Part shown: piece after piece, positions 36,324 to 49,700 of the stretch | Position numbering within the stretch: the first letter of the stretch is position 1 | Layout of the letters: every line of letters starts with the position of its first letter | Source of the DNA: Spirometra erinaceieuropaei | Lineage: Eukaryota; Platyhelminthes; Cestoda; Diphyllobothriidea; Diphyllobothriidae | Reading direction: 5' to 3' | NCBI GenBank assembly: GCA_902702965.1 | Contig: CACRXP010000151.1 | Span: 174,947 to 238,946 of the forward strand | Length of the DNA stretch: 64,000 bases | Translations under genes and position numbers: made by a program | The notes under the pieces: model-generated | Told to the model about the DNA's origin: nothing | The model's input: the letters and a program-made list of their open reading frames with translations, nothing else | Database searches by the model: none

Positions 36324-37126
36324 GTGGGTGTTCTAGTGTGCTCCTGCCATTCGGTGCCTTCTGATTGGGTAGCCGGAGGAAAATTTGGACTCGCGGGCGA
36401 ATTCCGACAAACGGCCGCTTGGGTCGTTTGAACGACTGGTAGATTCCCTAAGTAGGAACTGGGAAGTTCCTCGGCCGTTAGGCAAAACTCAGTCAGATGT
36501 ACAGGTTTAAGGTTGTTAACTTCTGGTTTGTCAATCAGAATTGTATGGCCAAACAGGTGCTGCTGACGTGTTTGACCATGAAGCTGCGCCAAACAGGTGT
36601 GGGGAACACAAGGAACGAGGAGGTAATGTCGGTTCGTCTACGATGCCCTGTTTACTTCTAGTCGGCCTAGCTTGACATTGTTACAGGTTAGTGCTTAAAG
36701 AGGGGAGGGGAAGCGTGTGTGGGATGGGACCTGCGTAGCCTTTTCTCGCTATAGTAGAACTTGCTGATCTTTGGGCTCTCCCTGGGCTTAGAGACTCGTA
36801 GCTGGGAAGATTGACAACTGGCTGAATGACTTGGTCTAAGGGACTAAGAGCAGACTAGGGCCGTGCTTTTGTGTGCCTATTACTAACAGAGCAATCTTAC
36901 GTGAGTATGAATAATCTATGTAGTTTGGAACGGGGGCGACACGTGTGCCACATGCAGAGGCAGGGGCTTCAGGCCGTCACCCACTGTACAATCCTCGTCT
37001 CCTGTCATACTTATCCAGTCTTGTCATTGAAACGCGATAGGCGTGTAAAGAGAAAATGAACTATAGGCTGTCAATCTCTTCTGTCAATCTTCTGTAATCT
37101 ACATCTGTGTAAATCCCCCTTGTCAG

Positions 37127-37144
37127 GTCGTGCTGCTGGTGGTG
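37127..37144 (+). CDS. qki: Candidate 18-nt microexon
   Basis: CCCCCTTGTCAG at 37115-37126 is a good acceptor and GTGAGT at 37145 a good donor. The 18 bases between them enter and leave in phase 1, so they would add GRAAGG-like residues between exons 6 and 7 without a frame change. The evidence is only splice signals and phase; chance is quite possible. Confidence 0.3.
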
Positions 37145-37869
37145 GTGAGTTTTTGCAGTTGGTGCAGTTCTCTTGCAAGTTCACCCTCAGGTAATTAGTG
37201 AGCAAATTTCTAAGAGTAAGTGCTTAGGTTATTTGAGGGACTTTGGACTAAGGAGACGGACACTCGAACGCGATGTCTGAAGAAACTGGGACGACCCTGA
37301 GTCTATAATGGGAACTCGATGACAAAGGTTTGACAAGGTGACCAAAATTACTTATAGGACGCTGTCGTACTCAGAAAATGTATATATATGTGTATGTATG
37401 ATAAGAAGAGGCGCTCTTGGGAACCCTAGTTTTATTGTCCTGTTGTTTTCAAATCAGACAAGCTTCCATCGTCGTAGGTTCGTATCGTACTGCGTCACAC
37501 AGTATTTATAGCGGGATGACGGCCATGTTAACGCGACGTTATTTATACGGTTATATATCAAAAATGTACACGGGGAGTTGTTAATCGGCTTTGACGCTCA
37601 GCCCCCGAATACGCACGAGGGTCGTCTCTGTAGTAACTAGGGCAGATGAGGAGGTAGGGTGACTGTTCTCAATCTGCCTGCCTCTCTTTGAAGGGCGGCT
37701 TTTGAACGTTGATTGTCCATTACACGCATTGGCATTGACTTTAGCTGCCGTCTTGAGTCACTAGTCTTGTTTGCGTCCCTCTAACTTCATTTCTTCCCTT
37801 CTGCCGGCTGATTTAGCACTGTTGATGACAGCGCATTCGTCAGGCCCAAATCGGGATGTGGCTACGTGT

Positions 37870-38300
37870 CTGTCCGTCGTAGGTTCCCCCGTGCTTTAAT
37901 TCGCGTTTGGCCTAATTTCGCGCTTGTTCTTTCGTACATTGAACTGCGTCCGGAGGGTTTGGTAGGCTTCCAGAATGGCGACACAACGGTTTATTGAGGT
38001 AGCCTCCGTATGCCAGAACTCGGTTTTTTCTGACTATTTGGTCATTTCCTCTTCCCTGGATTTTGACGTTCTGGAAGGCAAAAGTGTGTCCATATTCCGC
38101 GCAGTGTTCCGCCACCAGAGACAATGGGCCAATTATCCTCACTACCGCGTGTGTTCGTTAACGCGAGTTTGTAATTGTTTGTCTGTCTCTCCGGCGTAGT
38201 TAGCTTCGCAAGAGTTACACTGGGCCGCGTAGATGACATTTATCGTCTCACCTCGTGGCAGTGGGGCCTTCAGTCTCATAACCAACTATCGAATGAGTGA
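37870..38300 (-). pseudogene. Penelope-like element GIY-YIG endonuclease relic
   Basis: On the minus strand MRLKAPLPRGETINVIYAAQ is followed by CNSCEANYAGETDKQLQTRV. This is the start of the GIY-YIG endonuclease of Penelope-like elements, with a CxxC pair and NYAGET in place of the usual NYVGET. After a frameshift, VAEHCAEYGHTFAFQNVKI and later DTTSIN-like sequence continue the domain. An in-frame TAG precedes the MRLK block. It is a fragment, with no reverse transcriptase beside it. Confidence 0.7.
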
Positions 38301-40977
38301 GTCTGGCCGATGAGCGATCCCGATCCAAAAGGGTCTTAGGAGGCAGGAAACTGCCTCCGACGCCGTCACTGTATGGCAGTGCACGCCAGACTACTACTAT
38401 TCAGCCACCATCACCATCTACTGCAAATATCCTCGTAGAAGCATAGCTAAGCAAAGATTTGCAATCAGTGAGGGTTACTGTAGACCGACTACAACGTCTT
38501 CAGCTTCGCACGAGACGAGTCACAGATCGTGCATATTTGCCCTTACCAGAGCCTCACTTTGTTAATGCCTTATGCTGTAATGTATTTTTGAAGATCTCGC
38601 CCTATGAATAGCGAATTTCGGGTCATGTTTGTACGAAATACAAGAATACATCGCGTTTTATCCTGAGATTGCTCATTCTTCTTAATTACATCTCATGAAT
38701 TCCATACTAGGACTTGTCAAGGCGTTTAAATGAGTCCAGTTCCCTTGAAAGTCGATCTTGAAGAGGGTCAGGGCTCGCAATAGCAGTCAAAACTTTATTT
38801 TACATTCGCCAACCCCATGAATTGTGTCACATTAGGACAGCTTTATATACACGAATGTTTCAATTACTTTCGTTCGAGGAGATGGACCGAACTTTATTGC
38901 TTATTCAGTTCTTCATGTTCATGATACATCCTGTAGGATGGTAACCGTTTAGCATATTTGGTTGTTTCACTATCCTTAGAATGAACAGCAAAATGAAACA
39001 GGCTTATTCTTAAATCGTGATGTAGGTTCAACATCGCTCAAATTGCAAGTTAAATTGTCTTTCACTGCACTGTGACTTACTATTTGCTCACAAACTCATT
39101 GGAAGCTCTATGAGCCTTTACACCAATCAACAGGACCGAGGTTTCATGTCTAAAAAAGGTTACTGATGTTCTCTCAGGGATATCCTTACCTTTACCTTTG
39201 CGTCCTTTTTCTGCTCAACAACTTTACTGTGTGATGCACAGTTTGCTTTAACCTCTGATTACTCTCTCGATAAATATCCTTATATCCAGAGATGGATAAA
39301 ATCGACCTGGTTTATAAATCCGCCATTCCTCATGTAAGGAGATGCTACTTTTGCCTCCAGTCGCTAACAGTTTGGGTTAAATGACTCAGTCAAACTTTAG
39401 CCAAGGCACTATAGATGACTTATCTCCTGAAAGGTTAGACGAGCTTCTGAAATATGGTCTTGGCTAGAAAGGATTACCTAGGTGGCTGAAATATCTTGGT
39501 ATCATGTTGCAAGATAGTTAGTATTATAATTCCGTCTACGTAGTCCTTTTAAAACGAGATTATATTTCATAAGTTCAGTACGTCAGAGTATATCGTCTAC
39601 TCTATGCCAGTCAAATCAGCCCGCGGAGGACGTATGATTACCTACTTCCTTCCTGATTTCATACTGCTAGAATTTTTGGTACATTTATCCCTCCCTCCCC
39701 TACCTTCCGCCACGTACGTACACGACCGGCCACGTGCGTACATAACGAATTGCGTGCGCTAAGTCTTCAGCGGGGATTTCGCTGCAGTTAGGGGTTGTCA
39801 TTGCCGACCAGTAGCGGAGGATGGGTAGCACTGGCAGTGCCTACAAGGTATGAGTTATGGTCTCGAAAAACGGCACGCCACATTGTAAATTGTGCAGATT
39901 ATTGTCTGGGGTTGTGATTTCGACAGCCGCTGAACAATCTATCTGTACAAGCAACGGCCTGAAGTATCTTAATGGGATGCGTACTTCCGGCTGGTCTTTC
40001 GCTCACAGAGCGCGTCGGTGCGGATATTCTGGTCATTACATCTTCCAGCTTCAGAGGACCTGATGATTTCATGGCCAATTCCGTCACCCAACAGTTGCCA
40101 GCACTCGCTTTACTGCCTCCTCCTCCCCAATCGTTTTCCCTACTCCAACATCTTCGTTCCGCCATCTCCGCCCTACCACGCCGTTCGTTTCTGTCCGATC
40201 GATGGTTCTGAGGACGGTGGCCAATCGCACATTGTGCATTGACTGTTAATAAACCGAATAAATGACAACTTTATCTACACTGCAAGGGTAAATTACCCAT
40301 TTGGTGTTAGGCCTTCGTTTCGTTATCCCTGGAGTTTTTCTATAACCTAATAATTAGGCGACAAAATAATTGACTGTTTATTGGCTCAAAACTACATAGA
40401 TTTGCAAATGAAGACTTCTGCAAGGGGGAAAAACTTCTGTCATTCTGAGGGTGATAAGGTTATTTTAGTCTTGTTTCTACCGTCTTACACGGATTGGCGT
40501 ATCAAGTTCCAAGGTGGCGAACGGGATATTTGTAAACTTTTCTCATTTAGACTAAAGCTGTCTACGACAGAAACGTGCGCAAGTACGTAGGTGTAATCTG
40601 GGATAGAGATTAGCGCGGGAACTGACCTAGATGTAAGGAAAGGTGGATTTCAGCCCAAAAATGTGCATTTATTTGCTAATGTAATAGGTCAGAAAATGTT
40701 CTGCGTGAGAAAAAGGCGTTCCCTTATCGGGATTTGGGTCATCCATGTGTGGATTCTACGTATGATGTGTAGTATTTAAATTTAATTGATTAATTATTGG
40801 ATTTCGGAGGCTATAAGGGAAGGGCTAGGAGGTATGTGCCCAGAATACGACTTTGGGGTAAACTCGAGAATTATGCTGAACATTTAAGTCCAAGACAACA
40901 CTTTTAAGCGGAACAACCATGTAATGTCCATTTCAAAAAGAAGAAATACGTCCTGTAACAGAAAACATGTACAGTGC

Positions 40978-42143
40978 AAATTTTCTTTGACGTATAAATT
41001 CAATAGCTATACATACAGTGCGTAACCGATCTCATGAAATGTCGGCCAAAATTCTGGAATGCGCTTCCAATTAGGAAGGATTTCTTAAGTGGAGTTGTTA
41101 TAATGATTATCATGCAGTATAACTCTTTAACATTCCGGACTTGCCAGGATGTCGGCTTTTGAATGCACTTCTTTTTGACCTCCTACAGAAACCACGCTCG
41201 GTATAAAGGACAACTTAAGTAGCATGCATTTTTCTCATTGATTTTCGGTGGTCTCAAAAGTTGAAATATATTTTACAGAAAACATGCACAAAAATATGCT
41301 TTCGTTTGCTCATTTGGAAGGAAATCACATTATCGTCATATTTTATGCCCGAATAAAATGTATATTTAGGTTTGAAATGGTTTCCCAATTCCCGAATAAT
41401 GTTTAGCCTGATCTGCCATTGCTTCAGCGTTTAGCAGTTTCAGTCTACAAGGTGCATACTTTACGCGTAAGGAAAATCACATATTTCCCTATTTCTTTTA
41501 GAAGGTACCGCATAGACTTCATGAAATTCGGGCATAAAATATGACGATAATGTGATTTCCTTGTTTAATTTCCGAGGAAATTAATGCGCGAACTTGGAGA
41601 AAATCTTTCGAAACCGGCCTTTTCAGGCACGCTCCAAATTTTTATATAAATATTTGAGCTGAAATCCATCAGCTACTGCGGAATAACCGCTTAATATTCA
41701 CAAACCGCCAACAGGCAGCCGGTAGTATAGAACAGTGTAATGATTTACCTTACTTACAACCTATGTTGTTAGTAAAGTAAATCATTTTACAATGCGATTT
41801 CCTTCCAAATGGGCAAACGAAAGCATATTTTCGTGCACGTTTTCTGTAAAATATATTTGAATTTTTGAGACCACCGAAAATCAATAGGAAAAATGCATGC
41901 TAATTAAGTAGTCCTTTTTACCGAGCGTGGTTTCTGTAGGAGGTCAAAAAGAAGTGCATTCAAAAGCCGACATCCTGGCGAGTCCGGAATGTTATAGAGT
42001 TATGCTGCAGAATAATCATTATAACAACTCCACTTAAGAAATCCTTCCTAATTGGAAGCGCATTCCAGAATTTTGGCCAACATTTCATGAGATCGGTTAC
42101 GCACTGTATGTATAGCTATTGAATTTATACGTCAAAGAAAATT
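40978..42143. repeat. Long nested inverted repeat (foldback)
   Basis: The left arm 40978-41328 and right arm 41805-42143 are inverted copies of about 340-350 bases, with scattered mismatches. A further inner pair is perfect over 37 bases: the block around 41321-41357 recurs inverted at about 41527-41563. Open frames are short. A diverged third copy of the arm lies near 56085-56330. Confidence 0.8.
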
Positions 42144-42440
42144 TGCTTAAATTGTTTTTTTCTATCTGGGTTTTTCAGGCTCACTTTGTAAATAGTTTAT
42201 TGTGAGTGGGTTAGGTTTTTGCCCTTGATTTTGAACGACATTAACCCTTGTTAACCATTGATGTACTTCTGCAAGTTTTATTGTATCAGAATATTTTCAC
42301 TTAAGCACGCTGAGTTAAAGTACAATTTGGGAAAGTTTTCCTGCACTTTGTTCCCACCTCTCGGGATAATTCAGGTTCCAGTTAAATACCCAGTTTGACC
42401 ACTGCTGACCGCCCTATCTCATTTGTACACTCTCTGCCAG

Positions 42441-42626
42441 ATCCCTTCGCCGCCTTTCTGAGCAGTTTTGGTTCAGAGACCTCTTCTGGCCAGTTGGGCT
42501 TCACAACAACAACACCGTCCGTGGCCCTTCCCTTCCTCTCCGCAGCAACCGCAGCCAGTCGTGACATACAGCACTCTAACATGCTAGGCGAGTACACCCA
42601 GTCCGCGACGATGGATGGTAATGCAG
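42441..42626 (+). CDS. qki: quaking-like exon 7: Ser/Thr-rich tail
   Basis: The acceptor CTCTCTGCCAG ends at 42440 after a pyrimidine tract, and the donor GTAAAT starts at 42627. It has 186 nt, phase 1 in and 1 out. It encodes DPFAAFLSSFGSETSSGQLG and a Thr run, then PFLSAATAASRDIQHSNMLG and EYTQSATMDGNA. I chose this acceptor over CAG at 42374, which would meet a stop in every phase. The product has no known domain but reads as a coherent disordered tail. Confidence 0.65.
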
Positions 42627-43647
42627 GTAAATCCCTCCCCTCCCTCCTTTGCTATCAGTCCACTTCACATCTCACCACAATCACCTGACGAGACGCTTTC
42701 ACCTTCACTCATAACATTAGGCATTGCTTCGTCGTATGCAGGCAACTTTTCCGATCACGTTCATTCTTCGATTTCGTTGTTCTGGTCCATTTAAGCTGGT
42801 TGTCGGCCAGACGGAGTGATTCGCCACAGCAGCGGCCCTGGCTGCAATACCCTCAGGCTTGAAAAGTCGCCTTTGTAACCTTCGTTTTGTTCAAGTTTGC
42901 AGAAGTTGACATTCGTCTTCACCCTCCATAATGAATTCTTTCTGCCCTGATGCGGAGTATAGAAGCTGTTTGGTTCTAGTCTCGAACCGCCTTTCGTTGG
43001 CCCGCATGACATTAGTGATTTTGCCCGACTTCTCCCTATTGCGCGCTTTCGATATATCCGGTGACTGAACTAATTGCGTTCTGCAAAGACGTAACCAAAA
43101 CGCTATTCGCAATCAAAACTTGCTGGGAAGATAAACAAAATCCCGCAAGTAAATAATCCCTTCTGCATGGAAAAGAGTAGGTGCTTAGGAAGACTACAAA
43201 AATCAATTCTTTGCATCCCTCTTTATCAAACAGTGTTTCATGTTCCCGCATCTGATCAACTACATTGGAAGAAATCACAGTTTATTTAACACAGTATAAG
43301 GATGGCAAATCATTTCACCTGAGCACCCCCCTCCCCCACTATCAGCAGGTTTCAGCTCTACATGTGTTTGCAATTAGAAATTGGGACATTTACGTGCCCA
43401 CCATCACCATCAATGGATGCATCTGTTATGCAGCTACACTCTTATTGACTGGTAATTACTGGTCCACGAGCAGCCATTGCGGGTGATCGTACTCCACGCG
43501 ATAGTTGTTTAATTGACCATGTCCGCGTGGTTCATCACCGCGCATTCATCACAGGTGTTGGTGCCTAGTACGATACTGCCTTAGAAACGTATCGTTTGCC
43601 GGATAATAGCCGTTCGCGCGCTTCTTGTGACTAATTGCATTACCCAG

Positions 43648-43721
43648 TCGGCCATACCGTCCCAGAGGCAGTCGGCCAAGCAATTGTTGCACCAGTTACG
43701 ACCACTCCTGCTGGAAGTTCG
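43648..43721 (+). CDS. qki: Possible quaking-like exon 8
   Basis: The acceptor TTACCCAG ends at 43647, and a donor GTAACT starts at 43722. It has 74 nt, phase 1 in and 0 out. The peptide GHTVPEAVGQAIVAPVTTTP resembles low-complexity tail sequence. The pyrimidine tract is weak. Without the donor the frame would run to a stop at 43887-43889, so this could also be a terminal exon. No motif confirms it. Confidence 0.4.
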
Positions 43722-46700
43722 GTAACTACAGCTGGGTTTGCTACACCGACGAAATGTTACACCTCTTCCGTCTTTCTCACCGTTGTCTTGAGTGTTAACC
43801 CTAAGCGTCCGACAAGTAAACTCTTGTTTCAACTACCAAATGCAATCCTTTTCATTTACACGGCGACCAGTGTGCTTTACACACGATAAGGACAAGCGAT
43901 GTCTGAACGACCTCTTGAACGTTAATAATCAAAATACATTTCATTAAGCGCATGGTATCCTCAAACTGCATTATGCTCTCTACTTTAGACAATGCAGGCC
44001 CTCGTCTAGGACTCCCGGTTGACCCTAGGGGTTTCTCTGTGACTGAAAGATCAGAAATTCAATTCTCAGATCAAATAGTGGAGAGGGAAGAAGTTCAGAC
44101 TTGGCGAACAGCTATCATATGATGCCTGCTGAAAGTGTTATTCATCAATCCTGCCTGGTTGTAAAACGTCCAGGAGTCAAGCCGCGCCCTGGAAGCCAAT
44201 CTTTTTGCCTTTGATGTTTTCCACAACAATTAACACGGCTCGAGTACGTGGTTCAACTAGTTAAACGCTGTGCTTGAGGACCAGCCGGAGTCCGCTTCGA
44301 GCCCTAGATTCTTCCAGCCTGCAGTAAGGCTAAGGTTTGCCGGCAACGATAAGTGAACCTAAAAATAATCCCTCACATCCCATTTCGTGATGAAAACCAA
44401 ATAAGGCACTTTTAAATGCGCGTTTTCTATTCCCATTACGCCGCAGTTTTCCCTCTTCATTTGCCAGTGGGCTTCTTTTTTCGAATGGGAAATATCATAT
44501 TTGAAACATTCTAATCAACGCATGTGGATTTTTCAAATAACTATTAGGTTATTTCCGGATGAATCGATAGCCCCCGTACTCGACCTTCACGACTAAAGCC
44601 AGAATAACCGTCATCGTCATGCCTGGCGTAAAGGGTTCTTCGTGTTGTAATTGCTTAAGTGATTGCTGAGGTTATTGTTAATTACTGAGACTCTGTGAAG
44701 CAATACGTAAAGCGTGTCCTCATTTTAAATAGGATCAAGGGAAAGTCAGCATTAATTCCACGGTGTTTTTTCTAATATGTACGCACAATTTTGGTCATTT
44801 CAACTGTGCATTTTCTATTGAATTTGCTGAAAGGGACAGTTAAACCTCAAAGATACCCTACAGCGTTTAATAACGTGTATTATTGATCTCATTTTAAGTT
44901 CCTTTCGGAGATTCCTCTAGAAAAATAGGAAAGGTTGCACCTATCCCAGCATCTTTACGCAAAATTCCTTCCCCTGCAGCTTCCTACTTTTGTTTTCCCT
45001 TTTGCACTGTACTTTCCCTAGCCAGTCCGCGAATCCGTATTTCTTTTTAGTACCAAGATCTTTCTTAAATAGCACAGTCTTCTTCAAAACCTGTTTTCCA
45101 CGCTGGTAACCGATTCGACAAATCTTTTGATCTCGCTCTTTTTTGTTTGTCCTATTTTTGGCCCTCTGAGTTCAACTACCATGACGCTTGGCTCGCGTGA
45201 TTTTTCGCCTTTCAAGTAAACTGCCCCGAACGGAAAGTCCTAAGTTTCATGCTCAAGACTGTGAAAGAAGGCAGCAGAATAAGCAGATTCGTTCAGACCG
45301 GTTGACTCTGCCCTCGCAAAAAAACCTCAAAGTTTTGTGGCGAGACCAAGTGAGAGTAAGAGAAATAGGGTGGGGATATGATTGGGTGTATGTGACAGAG
45401 GGGTACTGCACTCAATTTGCAGGTCGAATAGACGGCAAAACGTCGCCATTTTCAAACCTTTTTGGCCTTCACGTGCATACGAAACTCCTTCTTGGCTTAA
45501 GATTCATTACCGTAAGTGAGAGTTAATAGTTCTGACAGATCACTCGAAATGGCACCGTACGTGATGCTCTGCACTCTGGCGCCAATGTGGCCTGTGGTAG
45601 TTTGGGCCGCCGAGACTGGTGTCGGTAGTTTCGTTTGGGGAGCAAGTGTGAGGTAGTCAAGTTTAAAGAAGACTATGACAGGTGCGAAGGCTCTTCAGGA
45701 AAACATATTTTAAGTAAAGAACGAACATTCCCTGCTGGATTTTCCAGAAGAGAGGACGTTTACTTCCAAAGGTGGCATTGACCAATTTTCACGATTTACC
45801 GCTATGAACACAGCACCTCAGCACCATAAGAAGCTGTAAACTTCTACACTCGGCTCATATCACTCCATTTATCAAAATACAGAGCATTTTTACATGCTAC
45901 TTACTGACTTGTGTTCTTTTTATTAACCGCGGTTAAGTACGTTACCTGTGCTTTCATAAGTTAACTTCTGGACAGCTGCTTAAAGGTACTAGAAAAGTCA
46001 AATTGCAAAACTATTCTCAAGCATTTTCTGTGTGATTTCTTGCAAACCTTGTCACGAAATCACTGAAATGTGGTTTCGGGCTAAAGTTTGGCATTAGGTA
46101 GGTTTCAGCTGCTAGATGGCTTCAAAGTCAAGTGGGAATATCGTCCGGATGTTTTTTAGATGCACAAGCAAATGCCGAGGTCCCGCTTCGCTTCGGAATT
46201 TTCTTTTTCTTCCTCCCTCCCCTCGAGGAGGCCGTCGCATGGCGATGAATAGCTACTAATATAGAGGTAGTAGCAATGTGTCCTAGTCGGCAGTGCTTCA
46301 CGAAAAAGTGGCCTATTGCATTTTGGGCTTGAGAAAAGGCAAAGTAAACTAGAATACATTTAAAAAATTGGTTTTTTCAACCAGTCTCGCTGGGCATATT
46401 ACGGGCCTGGTTAAATACATTATTTTATATAGATACCGTATGATATTCGGGAGGCACATTTGCTACGCCATCATTTCTGTTGGATGCGAAGTTTTATACA
46501 AATCCTTGACTTGGACGACATGTACATTTATGGTTTACTTACGTAAGACTTGCCGCTTCCATCCTGGGTTTAAATTTCTTGTATGCGTTCTAGGAAGTCA
46601 AAAAGAAACCGCTGCCAGACCGTTATGTCTTGCCTATTATAACTCATGGTGTTTGCATTGTCTTTCGTCAGATTGATCTTTCCATTTTTCTCCGAATCCC

Positions 46701-49700
46701 TCAGTCTAGCAACTTGATGTTTTTCTGCAGCGCCTCTCAGAATCAGCTGATTGAGCCTTATGCAACACTTTCATCTCAGTTGCATTCGTTTACGTATTTG
46801 TGTACCTTGTCTCGTTAATATTTAGTTCTCGCTGAGTTCTGTTTTCTTGACTTTTGCAGTTTCGGAAAATGAGCTGTAAGACCAACCTCAACCTTAAAAT
46901 TTTGCCCTCAAAGGCCTGAGTAGTCTTTAATTATATGTAGGGGTTATACAAAAGCGTGCGTCACAGACTAACAGCGCAGACGAGCGCGTACTGCAGGCTG
47001 TGGCCGAGACATGCTTGCTCAAAGAGCCTGTATCTTCTTCTTTCTGTCCGACATTTCCCTGAAAGAAGTAGGAGTGTGTATGTGTAAGCCTTTTTGGCCT
47101 GCACACGGCTTGCATAATGGTTTCAGTGGCTAATTGTGCACTTGCAAAAAAATACATCGCTGTGCTTGCGTGCCACAAAGAATTATCAACTGGGGGTTGA
47201 GTGTGTCCCTCTGACTGACGTATTTATAAACTCGAAGTGTCCTCATCCTCCTCGATAAAGGTTTTCTAGGAATTGAAAATTATTCTGCCAGTAGGGGGAA
47301 GTAACACGTGTCTTCCAAATAGGCTTAAACGAGAGTTAAACGTTTCAGAAGCACATCTCGAGGGTTTTGAGTCGGAATTCAGAAGACATAAAAGCCACCC
47401 TTAAAAGTGAAGAATACTTTGAAAAGCTGAAAAACTACAAATAATCATATTGGTCTAACCGTTTGCATTCGGTGTTCATATGAAATGAAAAATGTAGGCT
47501 GTGTTACGTACTCATTGCTTGAATAAATAACTGGGTACCATCACGTAAACTCCATTGAGCGGGAAAACGGCCGCATGAAATGTAGAAGAGTGGAGTCAAA
47601 TTGGTACAGAAAGTGCCAAAAATGATTTGTTCAAATGACGAATTCTAAAAGACCTTTTAAAAACATCTTCATTTAGTGCGTTTTGAATGGGAAAATCACT
47701 TAAATTATATTTAAATGTCTCCTAACGAACTGGTCTAAGGTACCGGTTACGTATTATTTCATAAAGTTAGTTATTAAGACACATTGTGTTTGCTTCTGTT
47801 ACAATCCGCATTCAGGTACTATGCTAATCCCTCTCGGCATAAACAACGATACACTCTGTGAGAAGTAGATCTAAGAGATTATTTTAAGAAAGGTGTCATT
47901 TGGCCGCATACTATTGGTAACTTTAAAGTGGGACAGCGGATTCCGCGGGCGTAGCGGGCACTTCACCCTTGACTAGTAAGGGTGAGTCTTGCTCATTAAT
48001 ACGTTGAATACCTGCGCTAGGTTGCAGTGTCTAATAGCCAGAGATACTGCCCTTAAAGTAGACTACGCATACAGAGAGCGTCTAGAAAGCAATTATAACA
48101 TCAAATATGAGCTTTGTCTTACAAAATTAAGGTACGCTTTCAACGTGGTCGGAGGGCTTGGGATTAAAAGTAGTTCGCGAAACGATTAACGAGCACTTTG
48201 TTTTGAAGGTCTCGTTGATCGATCAACACAGACCTGAGCATAATGTAAGGAAAACACCGGACAACCTCGATAACACTTGTCGTTTTGCTGAGTTAAAACC
48301 TACGTCGTGGAAAGAGAAGGTCCATCACTCACACCTCAGTTGGCACCGCGGCCGGCGAGAGGTCCGAGAGTGGACTGTTTGACTTGCTGGTGACGCAGGT
48401 TTTCTTATGCTTCCTCATTAAAACGTTCTAACCGTTAAAATCGGAGTACCCACCGTTTTTGACTGCTAGTCAAAGCTATTTATTCAGCTGCATGGCAGCG
48501 AAATGAAACTCTTGCTTAGTTTACTTCGAAATCGCACATTTTTGCATGTTTCTCGAAACACCTCTTTAATCCCTCCGACATTTTTGTCGTGTTTCTGCCG
48601 GTTGACAAGACTGTTGTGTTTTGGGTTAGTGTTATATCACTGCCTGGTTATGTCTCTACCGCCAAGTACTAAACGATTTTCACACACTCAACGTTCGCGC
48701 AGCCTTACTTGTTCGGCTGATGAATTGCTCTGAAACATTTACAGCTTTCAGTCGGTGCAACTCCAGATGGATGACCTGTTTGATGAATTTTTTCCAAACA
48801 TATACCCCCTCCCCCTCACTTCCACTTTGATCAAACAGTCCAAATATGAAATTTTCTTTCGAAATTTTCAGGAAGGTTGCATATTCTACCGGCTAAACCA
48901 TCTGCCGGCCTCCTGCACTCTTAAGCTTGAGCGCATATTTGGTTTCCTGGAAACTCGAAAGCTATCAGTTTCTGAAGCCTTTTGCCTCCAAATGGAATAG
49001 GGCATTGGGTTTTTTTTATCCTCACGTGGTTAACCACTTTATGCTCCGTCAGTGCGGCTCGGAGGCTTCATCCGATGTCACGTATAGAATTACTTGCTGT
49101 AGTGTCATGCGCGGGTGGCGGTTGTTGATCTGATCTGACTACAGGAAGGGATGAGGACACTCTGTTTTGCCCCAAAGCTCCCATGTAATGTCATCCTACG
49201 CCGTGGCGGACGACCAGCACTGAGTGATCAAGGAATAGTACAGAAAGGTACAAGAGTTACTGGAGTGCCTATCTGATGCCCAATAGCAGAAACTAGTAAA
49301 TCAACTGTTAGAGGAGTGTGCGTGACAATCCACTGGAACTAAATTCAACTGTGAGTTTCCGAGGCTAGTAATTGGCCTGGAACCTGTGACATCGACAAAT
49401 AAACCAGGTAGGATCAGTTTAGGTCTCTTATCGGTATTGGTCATCATTTATACGCAAAGACTCTTTCTCTAGTAATGAAAAGCGCGGTACTTTCACTTGT
49501 TCATAAATTACGGATAACTTTTGATCGCTTAAACAGTTAATAAGGGGTTTTCTGAAATGGTTTTATTTGAGGAACAGGTAGGTTGGCTAAGAGAAAACGG
49601 CCTTTAACGCGGATTCGCAGTAAGCGCGTTTTTTTAAATTAACGCCTTTCCAGCTTCTTGACAGAACTGCAGAGGGCTTATTACACATGAAATGTTTGAC

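Larger units (their letters stand above)
36324..42440 (+). other. qki: Intron 6 (to exon 7)
   Basis: 6.1 kb. It holds a candidate 18-nt microexon (37127-37144), a PLE endonuclease relic (37870-38300, minus) and a nested inverted repeat (40978-42143). The stretch 38300-40977 shows no feature I can support. Confidence 0.65.
9344..43721 (+). other. qki: Gene span: quaking/HOW-type STAR RNA-binding protein
   Basis: Exon order on the plus strand is 9344-9539, 10078-10214, 10247-10363, 10756-10908, then 24738-24795 or 26041-26215, then 35859-36323, 42441-42626 and probably 43648-43721. Every junction has GT and AG, and the phases agree. The product has the STAR layout of QUA1, KH and QUA2, followed by a low-complexity tail. 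Such proteins bind ACUAAY-type RNA sites as dimers and control splicing, stability and translation. The family call is secure from KH motifs such as [20 protein letters not shown]. Whether it is the orthologue of vertebrate QKI or fly HOW cannot be decided here. The true last exon and UTRs are not located. Confidence 0.9.

Noticed and set aside
40018..40242. Proline-rich frame that could be an exon in intron 6
   Set aside because: An acceptor-like CAG precedes it, but the frame ends in a stop without a donor, and the region reads like part of a dispersed repeat.
42375..42440. Earlier start of exon 7 at the CAG ending at 42374
   Set aside because: Entry there reaches a stop codon in all three phases before the conserved part. 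The acceptor at 42440 fits phase 1 of exon 6.
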